From assembly GCA_035771165.1 (NCBI GenBank), contig JAWNZC010000470.1:2311501-2375500 (forward strand): 64,000 bases of DNA, read 5' to 3'. The notes beneath the pieces were generated by a model, which made no database searches, was not told the origin of the DNA, and saw only the letters and a program-made list of their open reading frames with translations. Made by a program: the position numbers and the translations under genes. Shown here in pieces: positions 1 to 13,300 of the stretch; position 1 is the stretch's first letter; every line of letters starts with the position of its first letter. Source of the stretch: Paragorgia papillata. Taxonomy: Eukaryota > Cnidaria > Anthozoa > Scleralcyonacea > Coralliidae.

Positions 1-3
1 ATT

Positions 4-250
4 CAGGTTGAGCGTTTAACGACAATAATTGTCGCGTTAGTTGCAACTGATTAATTATGACGTTTCTAGGCAAAATATCAGACGTTGCTCGGCGGGGCTT
101 ACAATTTGTTCTTATTAATTTTACACGCAACGCGAATATTTTTAGACGGAACGTTACAAGTCCCACCCAGCAACGTCTGACATTTTGCCTGGAAACGTCT
201 TAACTGTTGCACCTAACGCGACAATTATTGTCGTTAAACGGTCAACCTTG
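4..250. mobile_element. MITE with long terminal inverted repeats
   Basis: The left end (CAGGTTGAGCGTTTAACGAC) and the reverse complement of the right end match with a few differences, and the complementarity continues inward (GACGTTTC..AGACGTTGCT against AGCAACGTCTGA..GAAACGTC). The element is nearly a full palindrome of about 250 bp with a short non-matching centre. No coding capacity is visible. Confidence 0.7.
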
Positions 251-611
251 ATCCGCTGTAAGTTAGATTTAGTTCAGTAACTTCAGCTTCATGAAAGACG
301 GAACTGGAGACTAATGAACAGAAATATAATACACTGGCAAAATACTTTATTTCAATTCACAATTAATAAATATATACACTATATACTTACAAGAAGATCG
401 TTATATTAGCAAGAAATCAATAAATTTATAACCAAGGATTATGTAATGAGAACTGAGAATAGCAAACTATGTTCTGATACGCTTCGTTTCTAAAGTTTCT
501 AGAAATCCATAATTTGGATCCAGCTTTCTTTAAATAGTGAATTTTCCGGTAAAATGAGATCAAGATCTCTTTCTGAGATATTTATATTGCGCTAAAAATG
601 TTTTAGTGGTG
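251..611. other. No gene or repeat recognised
   Basis: AT-rich sequence downstream of ERCC4 with no supported open frame, RNA gene or inverted repeat that I can see. Confidence 0.5.
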
Positions 612-660
612 TTAGAGCCTCAGATCATATGATTTTGTACATTGTAAAACATTAATGTTC

Positions 661-682
661 AGACAGACAGAGACAGGCAGGC

Positions 683-744
<62 letters not shown>

Positions 745-748
745 GACC

Positions 749-792
<44 letters not shown>

Positions 793-795
793 GGC
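661..795. repeat. (CAGA)n tetranucleotide microsatellite
   Basis: More than 30 units of CAGA/GACA with a short interruption near 740-752. An open frame over it on the minus strand (repeating S-V-C-L) is a translation of the repeat. Confidence 0.97.
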
Positions 796-1108
796 AAAAT
801 ATAATAAATAAAAATCTGGAAAACTTTACTCAAGATTAGTTACCCAAAGATTAAAATAAATACGGAAGTGTTCCCAAGACAAAACTAAACTAAAGGCCAA
901 TTGCAGAAACGCCGCTTATTAAGTATTGTTTACGATAAGCAGTGTTTAAACGAGTTTTAAAATACTTATATAGAGGTGCCTTGCAAAAATGCTGACTATG
1001 TTAATCAAAAATTAAACAATATGTTAGAAGTATGCTCTACGCCTCTAGTGCTTTTATGGTCGACGATGCATAAAAGCACTAATATATCAATATTTATAAG
1101 TAATAACA

Positions 1109-1600
1109 TGACTTGAGGGAAATTAGCGATTAAATTTCCCCGCCGCCGAGGGAAGGTTTGTGAAAGTCCGAGGGCCTCAGGCCCGAGGAGTTTTACAAAT
1201 CTTCCCGAGGCAAAGGGGAAATTTAATCGCTAATTTCCCGAAAAGTCATATTATGATCGCCGAGGAAAACTTTGAGAATCTTACCGACAGGAAATTTACA
1301 CGGTTGATCAGAGAAGTTGCATCTAATTTTCCCGTGCATGTTGATGAGGGAAAATATATGCAAGCGGGAAATTTAGAAGAAGACAAAAGATTTCTTTGTC
1401 TTCTAATTTTCCCTCATCAACATGCACGGGAAAATTAGAAGACGACAAAGGATTTCTTTGTCTTCTAATTTTCCATCATCAACATGCACGGGAAAATTAG
1501 AAGACAAAGGATAAATTTCCCTCCTGCATGAGCGATGAGGGAAATACGAGGTTTACATTCCCTCGGAGAACAAAAGAATCCGAGGCGATCATGGTATTAC
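1109..1600. repeat. Cluster of nested inverted repeats
   Basis: GAGGGAAATTAGCGATTAAA at 1115 is matched by its inverse around 1216-1240. Further right, a unit with CCCGTGCATGTTGATGAGGG and its inverse alternate three times between 1330 and 1500, separated by AGAAGACAAAG-type blocks that are also palindromic. It looks like a MITE that duplicated its terminal part. No coding. Confidence 0.6.
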
Positions 1601-1616
1601 TTGTTTTAGCATATAC

Positions 1617-1990
1617 CTCGCAGGTGAATAGTGCTTTTCACGCAATCTGATTGATTCCTCTTGCTTGGGATATCATGGACTATTCACCTGCAGACAAAAC
1701 AAAATGGCAGACAAAACAAAATGGCGGCCAGTTTTGCTTTGCTTACCAAAGCAAGATATTTTGTTGATAAACAAGGTTGATGTAGTAGAATAACGAGAAA
1801 AGTCAACAAAATTAAGTAGAAGAGTGAGCCATTAATATATTCAAATGTTGTAAAAACTGTTTTGTCGACAAATATCGATCATTAATTTATGAGGTATATA
1901 GTGTGTCGGTGAATAGTGTAGATATTCACCTCGCCACTTCGCGGCTCGGCGAATGATCCAACACTATTCACCTCCACTTCGGTGAATAAT
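1617..1990. mobile_element. MITE relative of family A
   Basis: It contains AGGTGAATAGTGCTTTTCAC with the inverse GGACTATTCACCTGCAG, then a second hairpin (GTGAATAGTGTAG..CACTATTCACC) ending GGTGAATAATTGTTAAATAA. That end is shared with the copies at 8532, 12272 and 30409, but the first half is different. Confidence 0.6.
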
Positions 1991-2240
1991 TGTTAAATAA
2001 TCCTTAAACACTGTCAAACTAAATCACCGTTTCTGTACTGACCTTAAAAGTTTTATATGACGAAAATTTAGGTGGAAGGATCATATTATAAGTTAATGGA
2101 GAATATAAACATTATATATAACACTTATTAAATATACACGTTATATCTGATCCCAAGAAGAAAAAGTTATAGTCTTGTTTTCCCGCAAGTCCTTGCCTGG
2201 AGTTCATGGAATATTTATATTTATTTTCATGGAATGTTAA

Positions 2241-2463
2241 GCCCTAATCAAACGAGAACGCAAGTCATCGCAAGTTGGCAGTCACGCTATCTCAGCCAGC
2301 CGCTCTGAATAGTTTCCCGAAAATATTATGTACCGTGACAAAGTTAAAACTTGTTTAAAACACTCATGAAACCTTTATTTTGTTAATTTGGGGAGTTCGA
2401 ACGACCGCCACAGAAATTTTGACTGCCAACTTGCGATGACTTGCGTTCTCGTTTGATTAGGGC
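2241..2463. mobile_element. MITE with perfect 44-bp inverted repeats
   Basis: GCCCTAATCAAACGAGAACG opens the left arm (2241-2284). The right arm (2420-2463) is its exact reverse complement over 44 bases. The unmatched centre is about 135 bp. It sits in the probable 3' flank or UTR of ERCC4 and supplies the nearest AATAAA (minus strand, 2379-2374). Confidence 0.85.
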
Positions 2464-2861
2464 TTTACAGTCAAAATGGAAATACCTTCCCACTTCCGCT
2501 TCTGTAGTTCGTTGCGTATTACTGTATTTCTGTAGCCGCTACCAAAGCCTGAGAAAATTTTTTGTTGAAAACTGTACATAAATAGTATAATTTAGCTTTA
2601 AATGGCATTCAATCATAATATAATAGATGTTTATCCCAAATCGATACCAACAGACGAATATACATCAAGAATTGGTGACTTTTATCGCTAGACTTTCCTC
2701 ACGATTCGGTAGCGGCTACAGTTGTTTGGTACGGTCTTGCAATTATCTCCTGGTACTGTTCCTAACCACTGTCGCGTACTGGGTGAGTGTCTATTCTGTG
2801 TGCAGGGTTTTCTCATGCATTGTTCCATATAATGGCCAAATCTTGAAACCCCCTCGTTACA

Positions 2862-5800
2862 TTATCTTTTCATGTTATCAAGTTTATGACCATTGTGAAA
2901 GAATTCCCACAATAATTTTGCATTATTTGCATTTCCTAAAACTCCTTCTAAGCGATCTTTTGTCATCTGGCTTAATTCAGAAACATTTTTCACTTTGCTC
3001 ATTACGGACCTAACGTTAAAAAGAGAAATTAAGTTAACAAACAGTTTTTGTGGGCACAAGGTGAAGTTTCAACGGTCAAAAACTGGTCAAGTTTCCTATT
3101 TTAAACTAAGGTAACGACAATACTTGTGGATATCTCTTGAAATAAGTAAGAACTATACTCGGGAAGATATCCACTTTGTGTGGCGACCCCATATAATTCT
3201 TATGACCTCGAGTAACCGTTTTCCTGCACGGACCTCCCATTTGGTAAATAAAATATTTGGTAAACAGTTTTTGTGAGAAACCAGGTGCATGGTGTATAGT
3301 GCTATACTCTGGTTTAATGTAAACCAGTCAAGTTTTCTATCATAAACTGAGGTTGCCACAACAATCAAAATAAAACATCCCGAAACAAACACGTCTCGAA
3401 ACAACCAAGAGGCAGACTTGGAGCAAGTCTAGGTTTCTGGGTAAGAAGTAAGGGACTGTAGTACAGTCTAGGTAAGACGAATTATCGATCTTTACGCTAG
3501 AGGTGTCAAAATGCGAATCGGATGGATTTTCCGGGAAAATCGCGGTCGATGACAGAGCGATGTCAGTTTTGTTGACGATTGTTTCCAGCCTTGTGTGTAT
3601 ATAAAGATCGACGACGTCAACCTCAACGACGACGTCCTCTAAACAAAATTAATTAAAAGGGAAAAGTTGCAAAACAAAGAAAATGAATAATTTTTAGTCA
3701 AAAGAGTAATCTCAACACCGTCCTCGTTCGTTGTACAACGCCACTTCGAGCATTTTCACGTTTTCAGGACGACGTCAACGGCCAAAAGATGAGAACTGTT
3801 GCTTGAGATTGACTTCGATACGGACACCACAATCATTTTAACCAAACTAGCTTCAAATATCAAATATAATAGTTAGTTAACCGTGACTTCTTTAAATTGT
3901 AAAACTTATCTTGCGTTTTAACCGCCGTCGTCGTCCTAGCATTTTAAGTCCCTGATGACAGAGAGAACGCGGCTCAACTACGGCCGTTCAAAGTAATGCT
4001 GTTACAAGTCTCAAGGTAAACAATATGAAAGTTAAACTGTTAAAAGTAAGTTTATTTTATAGATTTAACGAAAATACGGTAAAGCGGAGTGCAAGTGTGG
4101 ACTGCCTGTGGTTTATAATAAAAAAACTTGACTGATTTACATCTTAAACCAGAGAAACACCATACACCATGTCTTAAATAAAATATGTCTTTAGAACAAG
4201 CCTAGAACACTAATCATTTCCACTGCCAGAAAGTGAGAGCAGCAATGGTGTTAGTCTTTCTGATATTAAACTTACTTGCAGTTTTTAGAATTTATTCCTG
4301 GAAGCTTCATTAGAAAATCCTAAAAGAAAAACATGATGATAAAACTATTCCACAAAAATCTTTGCTACAAAAATGAGAAGACAATCATGGAAATTACAAA
4401 TACCTTAGGAAAACCCACAGTACGGAAAAAAAGTGAGGGGTTAAATTTCTAGATAAATGGAAGATACAGGTTTGAGAGTCCAAAACACGTGCATAAACAA
4501 TTCGGAAAAACAATAAAACTAAATGTTATGCATTGTTAAACATTCTGAAAATCAAAAAATGTTACCAAATAAATAGCAACAGTTGTTACTATGGCAACAA
4601 TGACGTTTCAAAATGGCTGCCAATTACCTTTCAAACTAATTTAATTCTAAAAAAACTTTGGTGACCCCCAATTTTTTTTTCATTAAAACTTTTCTTGAAG
4701 TATGAGTAATCAATAGGCCGATTTAAAAAAAATTCTGTAGAAGGAATAATTTTTCCCCGAAAAAATCATGTTTGTTAATTTTTAAAAAATTTGGTTCTAC
4801 AGAATTTTTTTAAAATCGGCCTATTGATTACTCATACTTCAAGAAAAGTTTTAATGAAAAAAAAAATTGGGGGTCACCAAAGCTTTTTTAGAATTAAATT
4901 AGTTTGAAAGGTAATTGGCAGCCATTTTGAAACGTCATTGTTGCCATAGCAACAACTGTTGCTATTTATTTGGTAACATTTTTTGATTTTCAGAATGTTT
5001 AACTATGTATAACATTTAGTTTTATTGTTTTTCCAAATTGTTTATGCACGTGTTTTGGACTCTCAAACTTGTATTTTCCATTTTTCAAGAAACTGTATGG
5101 AGCCACCTTAAGTAGGAGAAATATGAAACATATAAAAAATAAACCTAACATTAATTCAAATTTACTGCATAACGGTGAAGAAGGGACTGAGTAAGAGTTA
5201 GCACTCATCTGCATGTCTTACTTAAGCCTGGCTACAGAGCAAAGGGATTGATGCGACATAGTATAATGATCACCATAGAATGGACTGAGAAACTAAATCA
5301 ATCACTCCCGTGAAATTACTTTAAACTACGGGAGCAACAGACGTACAAGGTGGAAATCGTAAGTGTAGTAAAACTATCAAAGCCTAACAAATTATACAAA
5401 GTAAAGGCATTTTACCAATAATTTAATAGAAAGAACTAACGTGTCGTTGTTACACGCCACATCATCAGAGAATAAATAATAAATACCAGGGCCGTAGGAA
5501 GATGTTTTAGGGGGGGCGAGCGCCGAGGGCGCGAGAAACCTTCTAGGGGGGTCCGGGGGCATGCTTCCCCGGAAATATTTTGATTTCCAACTCTCTGAAA
5601 CGCGTTTTCCTGCATTTTGGGGTCAGTTTTACAACAAAATATTATGATCATAAATAACATAATTTTAGTTTACCTTTACTTCCTTTGTCAATATCAGACT
5701 AGTTTTAGTAGACTAGTTGCACATGGTCATGGTGCCCTGGTCTGTGTGTGAAATTTATGTACGAGAAAATGCCACCAGCCCTGCAATTTTTAAATCTATA

Positions 5801-6126
5801 AGCTCCGACGTTAATTCTGGTGCAATCTGAGGCATGATCGATATCAGGCAGCAGCAGTATTGCAGTAATTACTGCAGCGGAAAAAACTCGTGCTTTCACG
5901 TCTAATTTTTAGGGGGGCTCGGTCCCCTGCTTCTGGCGATTAAGGGGGCGCTAGCCCCCCTTGCCCCTGGTTCCTACCGCCATGAATAAATACTATTTTG
6001 TTTTCTCTTACCTCTACCTCTACAACTTACTTGAGGCACAGCATTGTAATGAACTTCAGTTACTGTAGATGTTGGATCTGTTCCTATCACCATAGCAATA
6101 GCAGCGTCAGGCTCAGGTCGATTTTG
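2862..6126 (-). CDS. ERCC4: ERCC4 exons 31-33: tandem helix-hairpin-helix (ERCC1-binding) domain
   Basis: Residues 805-899. Exon 31 is a divergent linker ([15 protein letters not shown]). Exon 32 carries the first hairpin, [14 protein letters not shown], and exon 33 the rest: [12 protein letters not shown], then the second hairpin [19 protein letters not shown]. In XPF this pair binds the matching domain of ERCC1. The stop is TAA at 2864-2862. The 3' UTR end is uncertain: the nearest canonical AATAAA on this strand is at 2379-2374, about 480 nt downstream, and it lies inside a MITE. Confidence 0.95.
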
Positions 6127-9100
6127 CTAAAAATAAAATAAAAGTAAAGGAAATTTTTTGAAATATCATCATCAAAATGATGTACAAGCAAACGGCATTG
6201 CGATGGCTTAACCTTTAGGCCATCTTTTAATATGAACAATGCTGTAATGTGTAAAACCCAACTACCCAAGTGAAGCTTGAGAAGGAGGGGAAAACACCAG
6301 ACAACTGCAAACGTTCGTTGATGACCACCCTAGCCTTGCTACAGATATTGCTTAAGCTAGCGATTGCCATCATACTCTGAATGGCGCATATCTTTCGATT
6401 GCATTTACGATGGAACTTCGACATAAAGATCAACTAGCTTTCCCGCCCCGTATATTTCATCTCAAGTTACTAACTATATAGTACCAGGGGTTTCAAAAAA
6501 GTCTCAAAACATTACATTTCTTCTCCGGGTACGTTTACCATCAATCACAATTATATCTACAAAACGCCACAGACACCTGATAGCAAATCCCCCAATGGCA
6601 CAGTGCTCACCTTTAGTTCATCAAACAGTTCTGCAGTTGAATAAGGACTAGGACACCAAAGAATTTTAAGCTGTAAATGATGAATTAACTTCAGCTGATT
6701 AAGAAAATGTGTCAACGCAAATAGCAATGATCTCGTTCCCAGAGCCCACGTTCCCCACCCGGGAAACGGGAGACTCTGGGATAATCCGTTTCACATCGAT
6801 ATTTCATTGGCTGATGAACATGATTACTCTTCTTCCGGATAACAAGAATCCTGTGATGGCGTGAACAGATTATCCCAGAGCTTCTCGTTTCCCGCCCGCT
6901 GGGTAAGGGGAACGTGGGCTCTAGGAGCGAGATTGCACAAATAGTAAAAAGTTCTATGCGTGTCCCAGACGGGCGTTAAACCCCAAAAAAATCGCCACTA
7001 AGCGGCGCTATAATTACTGAGCAAGGATGCAGAGGCGACAAGGCCGGGGGTACGCGGCCTACAACGTACGTTACATTACACTACGTCTCGTCCCCTTACA
7101 TCACGTCCTCTTACGTCACCTATCACGTCCGTCACCATACATGAATTATCTGGTGTCTAAGTGTCACTTAATTGTAGACATTACAAAACCTTGACTTGGT
7201 GCTTTGTTTACTTTTTTTAGGTGTTGTTCAATATCTTGTATAATGAAATTAAGAAACCAAAGTTTCTGTAGACCAGAGCTGCTACAGCGGTCTGACCACA
7301 GAATAGTAGATACACCAGAAGCCTGACTCTCGTGAAAGTACTAACTAAAATATTCTATGTCATGCTACGTAACAAAAAAATAATATTTCTACAAAAAATA
7401 TCATATCCTTTTCTACATTAAGACAAAGACAAAACAAGTCAAAATATCACCACTACTTACCCGTGGAAAATGGATGGTCAATAAAGTAAGTCTCGCCGTT
7501 ACGTTTTGTAAAGAAATTTCATTGGATAAAGATGATTTAGCCTATCATAAAAAAAGCCAAGGATTTTGTTATCACGATTTCTTGCCTCAGTTTCAACATT
7601 ATTCTCCATAAACAAAGGTGTGATATTACACATACATTTATATATGGTAACCTAGTCAACTACATTTACATTAAATATAAAATAGATAGAACATAGTCAA
7701 TAGAGATATATGGAAACTCGGCAAACTTCAAAGCGCCTATAATGAGCTGTGATTTTATGTTGAACTGTACCTTACACCGTGCACATCCTTTGTTTTAGGT
7801 TTATTAATATTTAAATAGACGGTTGAGTGATTGAACTGAAACGTTGCTATTGGATAATTCGTTCATTATACTAAAATACAATGTGTTCACTGACCGTGCA
7901 CAAAAATGCATAAAGGCGAACAAAAAGATAGACCAAGGACTTTAGCTGAGTTTCCAGACCATATTTTGAATGACTAAGGATATAAGAAAGGACACATGCA
8001 CGTAATATAAAAACAGTAGTAAAACTAACCTGAAGTGAAAAAGATTTATTTGGATCAAACTCAATTAACAAAACAGGTCGTTTGTAAAACCTTGTCATTG
8101 CCACACACTGCGTATAACTAAAATATAGAAAAACATGGTAAGAAAAGTGAATTGGACTTTCCACTAGACAACATTCTTTGGCGCAAAACAAACAAAAAAA
8201 AATGCAATCTTCCTGGATATGTTTCTGCATGGACATCGCGTTTCTCCAATACTCAATTAGAGTATTTGCCAAACTCTGGGTTTTTTTGTTAACTTTGCGA
8301 AAAGTTTCGTTGCAAGTAAAAAGTCTTGAGTTGAATTACTTACAGACGTCCCGAGTTGAGAGAACTAATTAAATCTCCAATGCTTTTTCTTTCAACACAC
8401 ATGTCAGCAGTCAAGATATAGTCTCCAACCTAAAGAATACAGTAATGCCACAATTGATACGACTAATGTTAGTTGGTACATAGTGTTTTTTACGCAATCT
8501 GATTGGATCATCAATCTCGGAATATCCTGCATTAGTATAAATACACAGGTGATTATAGAAAATCGCGCGCTCTGATTGGTCGAGCTACTTCCGACTAATT
8601 CTCGATAATCACCTACAGCGTTTATTCAAAATGGCCGCCAGCCAATTTGTCAATGCGACAGACGAGGGAGTTAACAATTTTAAAGAAAATGTTGTTCCTA
8701 AAGTACGAAAATGTGTATTTATACTAAAACAATTATTCACCTCAGGCTCAGTGAATATCGGTGGATAATAACCTCGACTTCGTCTTGGTTATTATTCATC
8801 GATATTCACCTCGCCTACGGCGAATAATTGTTAAATATTCATTTCCGTGAAAAACAAAATAGTGTCCAGCTTTGTTTACTGAAGCAAGAACAGCGACGTA
8901 AATATATACTCTGCGAGTTCCTTCGTTCATTCGCTGGTGCGACAGAATCAATAGCAAGCAAAATGTTTGATGAGACCTTTTAAGGGGGCTCCATACAGTT
9001 TCTTGAAAAATGGAAAATACAAGTTTGAGAGTCCAAAACACGTGATTAAACAATTCGGAAAAAGAATAAAACTAAATGTTATGCATAGTTAAACATTCTG

Positions 9101-10226
9101 ACAATCAAAAACTGTTGCCAAATAAATAGCAACAGTCGTTGCTATGGCAATAATGACGTTTCAAAATGGCTGCCAATTACCCTTCAAACTAATTTAATTC
9201 GGAAAAAACTTTGGTGACCCCCAATTTGTTTTTCATTAAAACTTTTCTTGAAGTATGAGTAATCAATAGGCCGATTTTTTAAAAATTCTGTAGAACGAAT
9301 AATTTTTTTCCCGGAAAAATCATGTTTGTTAATTTTTAAAAAATTTGGATGTACAGAATATTTTTTAAATCGGCCTATTGATTACTCATACTTCAAGAAA
9401 AGTTTTAATAAAAAAAAAATGGTTAATGGTTAAATTAGTTTGAAGGGTAATTGGCAGCCATTTTGAAAGGTCATTGTTGCCATAGAAACAACTGTTGCTA
9501 TTTATTTGATAACAGTTTTTGATTGTCAGACTGTTTAACTATGCATAACATTTAGTTTTATTCTTTTTCCGAATTGTTTATGCACGTGTTTTGGACAATC
9601 AAACTTGTATTTTCCATTTTTCAAGAAACTGTATGGAGCCACCTAAACTCGATGTTTTTGACGTCAGAAGGGCACCGCTCTTTAGTACTGTATCTGGTTT
9701 TCTATAGGATTCGAAGAGCACTTGCCCCTGGCCCCACCCACCCCAACCCACACGCGCGCGCACGTACGTATTTCTTGTAAGTTAGCTACCTCTAACGTAA
9801 CCGGTTCGATGTCAATTCCTCTCTTATGAATCAAAGATGGCAGCTCACTTCGAAATTCACGCATATCAACTATAACCTGAAAAAATACAACAGAGAGATG
9901 TGTTTAATTCATATTGTAAAACATTAGAACATCGCAAGAAATCCCAACTTATAATACCTTCCTATTTTCTGCAACGTCAGTTTCTCGACCCCCTGCTTTG
10001 CGAGTGCTCGCAACGTTTGACGGTTTACTTGGATCACGATCAAGCTGTACAGCGGATTCGCTTTTCCCATCTCGCTCTTCGGGTATAACCATGGTCTAAA
10101 ACAAAGAACAAGAAAGACTATAAATTTGTTTATATAAGAAAGCTTTTCCCCTCTTTTTGTAACAATAACGCTAACGGTAACAGCAGCAACAGAACAGCAG
10201 CAACAACAACAGCAACAACAACCGTA

Positions 10227-10259
<33 letters not shown>

Positions 10260-10344
10260 GTAACAGCAACAACAACAACAGGAACAGCAGCAACAACAAC
10301 AGTAACAGCAACAACAACAGTACAGCAGCATCAACAGTAACAGC

Positions 10345-10378
<34 letters not shown>

Positions 10379-13300
10379 GCAATAGCAACAGAAAAAGCAG
10401 CAACAACAACAGTAACAGCAATATCAACAGAAAAAGCATTAGCAACAGCAGTAACAGCAACAAACACACAGCAGTAGCAACAGCAACAAACACACAGCAG
10501 TAGCAACAGAGTAAGATTTCTGCTCATCATTAAAAAGCATAAAATAACATCATACCCCTTTTGATTTAATCAATGACTCAAACGCTTCTTTCTCTTTCCG
10601 TAAAGTGGTGAGGTATCGCTATGCAAAAACAAACAAAAACATTCTAAGGCACACTGTAATGGCCATAAATTTAGTATTTATATTTTATGCAAAGCGAATT
10701 ACAAAAAAAGAAGACGAAAACTAAATGCTCTACAGCAAATATGATAAGCTAGTAACAAAAAAATAACAAAAACGCCAAAGGCCAAAATCTACTCAGTAAA
10801 ACCAAACATCATACGAGTTGGTCGTGAAACTATATATCTGCAGAGAGTTCAATGAGTTGGTGTAACATTCTTACCACTGACCTCTATATAACTGGACTGT
10901 GGGTGCCCCACGAACTAAAAATGGCCCAAATACACGCCATCAGACGCCATCTTGTTAGGTCTGAGCCGCGAAATTGACCAATCACAGGCCAGCTTTTGGC
11001 TAACTGTGTCTTATGTGTGTAAAAAGGGCATGAAACCAAAAAAAAAATGAGCTGGGAGTTGACAAACATTTTAAAAGCCAAAAACGATTGTCGGAAAGCA
11101 AAAAGTGCAACTAAACTGAACATATACTTACAGATTTCTTTTTAAAGGTAATTCTGAATGGTTTTATGTTGTATTTGAATGTTTCTTCGTGTTCGGGAAT
11201 ATGTTTTAACTGTCCGTTTTGAGCTTGCTTCATCCGACAACAAACACGGCAAAGAAAAAAGCTTGGAATTTTCCACGGAACCTTTGTTTCACGCCATAAT
11301 TTACATGTATTTCAATGTCTTTGATCTTTTTACTCAGTTAAAAAAAAATTAAATTTCTGTGTAAACGTTTTTCTCAAAGCCTCTTTTTGCTTCAAAAGAG
11401 TTATCAGGGTGAGTCGTCAAAACTTTGGGCTACTTTACGCCGTCGGAAGACCTAACAAGATGGCACCGTTCAATTGGGGACACTTCATGTAATACAAAAG
11501 TATCGGGGACCCGCAGTCCAGTTATATATATATAGGTCAGTGATTCTTACCTGTTCCTCGACAGAACCTGCGTAAATCATAAAATAAACACGAAGTGGAA
11601 TACCAGGTCTTGAAGCTTTGAAAACCTAAGATAATAAAAATATATTAAAGTAGGGAGTTTTTCCTTCACTAAAGGTCTAGGGGACTTCACTAAAAGTCCT
11701 TTTTTTAGCTCTTCGATCATTTGGTCACACCTATTAGTAAGTGTAAACACGCCCAGTTAAAACATGCGCTAACGCATGCGGCTATATGCCAAGGGCAAAC
11801 GTTATACGAAAAAAAGTGCAAAAATGCCAATCTACTGATTATGTATACAAGTCTTTTCCTGATCTGTTCTTAAACTCACGCTTGAAATATTCATAAACTA
11901 TCGAGTCACCGGAACAATCTTTGTAAGGTCACACCCTAAAATATCATGTGTTTAAGGCTCTTACAATTCGTAACGTAAAGTATAAAAGTACTGCCTTAAC
12001 TGATATAATGAGCAATATTCACCTCCAACTCTCGCACAAAATCCATTGAAGCGTCATAAAGTATGGCATAGCGAGGTTCATTCTCACGCAATGTTCGCGT
12101 CAAGCTGTAAGGATCACTAGAAATAAAAAAAAACCACACCAAAATATCATTCCACGACTGCTCCCAACTTGACCATGTAGCTCAGTCCAAGCCGCGGTCG
12201 AGTAGAGTTTTTCTCTTACCCGATATGGGTCGTCACTCGGAGTAGCCACCTAGCCTAATATCACTAATTTTTTAGTATAAATACACACAGGTGATTATAA
12301 AAATTCTCGTGCGCTGATTGGTCGAACTACTTCGGATTAATTCCCGATAATCACCTACAGCGTTTATTCAAAATGGCCGCCAGCCGGTTTGTCAATGCCA
12401 GAAGAGGAAATTGACAATTATAAATAAAATGCTGTTCGTAAAAGTACAAAAATGTGTATTTATACTAAAACAATTATTCGCCTCAGGCTCAGTGAATATC
12501 GGTGAATAATAACCTCGACTTCGTCTCGGTTATTATTCGCCGATATTCACCTCGCCTTCGGCGAATAACTGTTAAATAGAACGAGCTGCCTTATCGACTG
12601 TGTCACAAGTCTCATACTCCAAATATTCAAGCAAGGTGATACTCGTTCTATTTTTGAAAAATCGATTTTGTTTCAATTGGCAAGTTTCGAAGTGCTGCAC
12701 CTGCATTATTTGGGCGGGTTCCACTCCACGCTAGCATTGGCAGACGAACATCTACCAGAAAAAGTAAACTTGTCGGTAAGTAAACGCTGTTACAGGTAAA
12801 CCTCCCAAAACTACAATAAATCAATGGCATAGAGCTGCATTTTGATCCATGATAAGCGTGAACTTCTTGTATCCGCTAAAATGCTGCTGGCTTCGAGTTG
12901 AGCCCATAGAGATCATATAAATACTAGAGGGGGCATTGGCGGGAAAATTTGGTAACCACATGGCAGCCGCCATTCCCTATGATATTTCAGTCAATTGGTT
13001 GGCAAATGTACTAGACCCAGTCCTTTGCCAACCAACGCGCCTAATATTTGCCTCCAAAAAAATCCAAGATGGCGGCGTTCAATTGGTTACCCGCGGTTGA
13101 CTGAAATTAAGATAGGATGCCCCCTCTAGTATTTATATGATCTCTATGGTTGAGCCCGCCAAAATAATGCGCGCGCAACACTTGGAAACTCGTCAATTGC
13201 GAGAGAGGTTCTTTAAAACAAATTCGAGGAAAATTATACGCCATGGTCCCTATAATTAAATTGTTTGGAAACGCGGCAAACAGTGAGCTGCAATTAATGT

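Noticed and set aside
612..833. S-V-C-L repeat frame
   Set aside because: CAGA microsatellite translation.
7871..8272. 133-residue minus-strand frame as an independent protein
   Set aside because: Only 8030-8117 is coding (ERCC4 exon 28); the rest is intron read through both splice sites.
9924..10530. Leu/Cys-rich and Ala/Val-rich frames of 119-189 residues on the minus strand
   Set aside because: They cover the CAA/CAG tract. Only the real exon 25 (9958-10095), in the same frame as the longer one, is coding.
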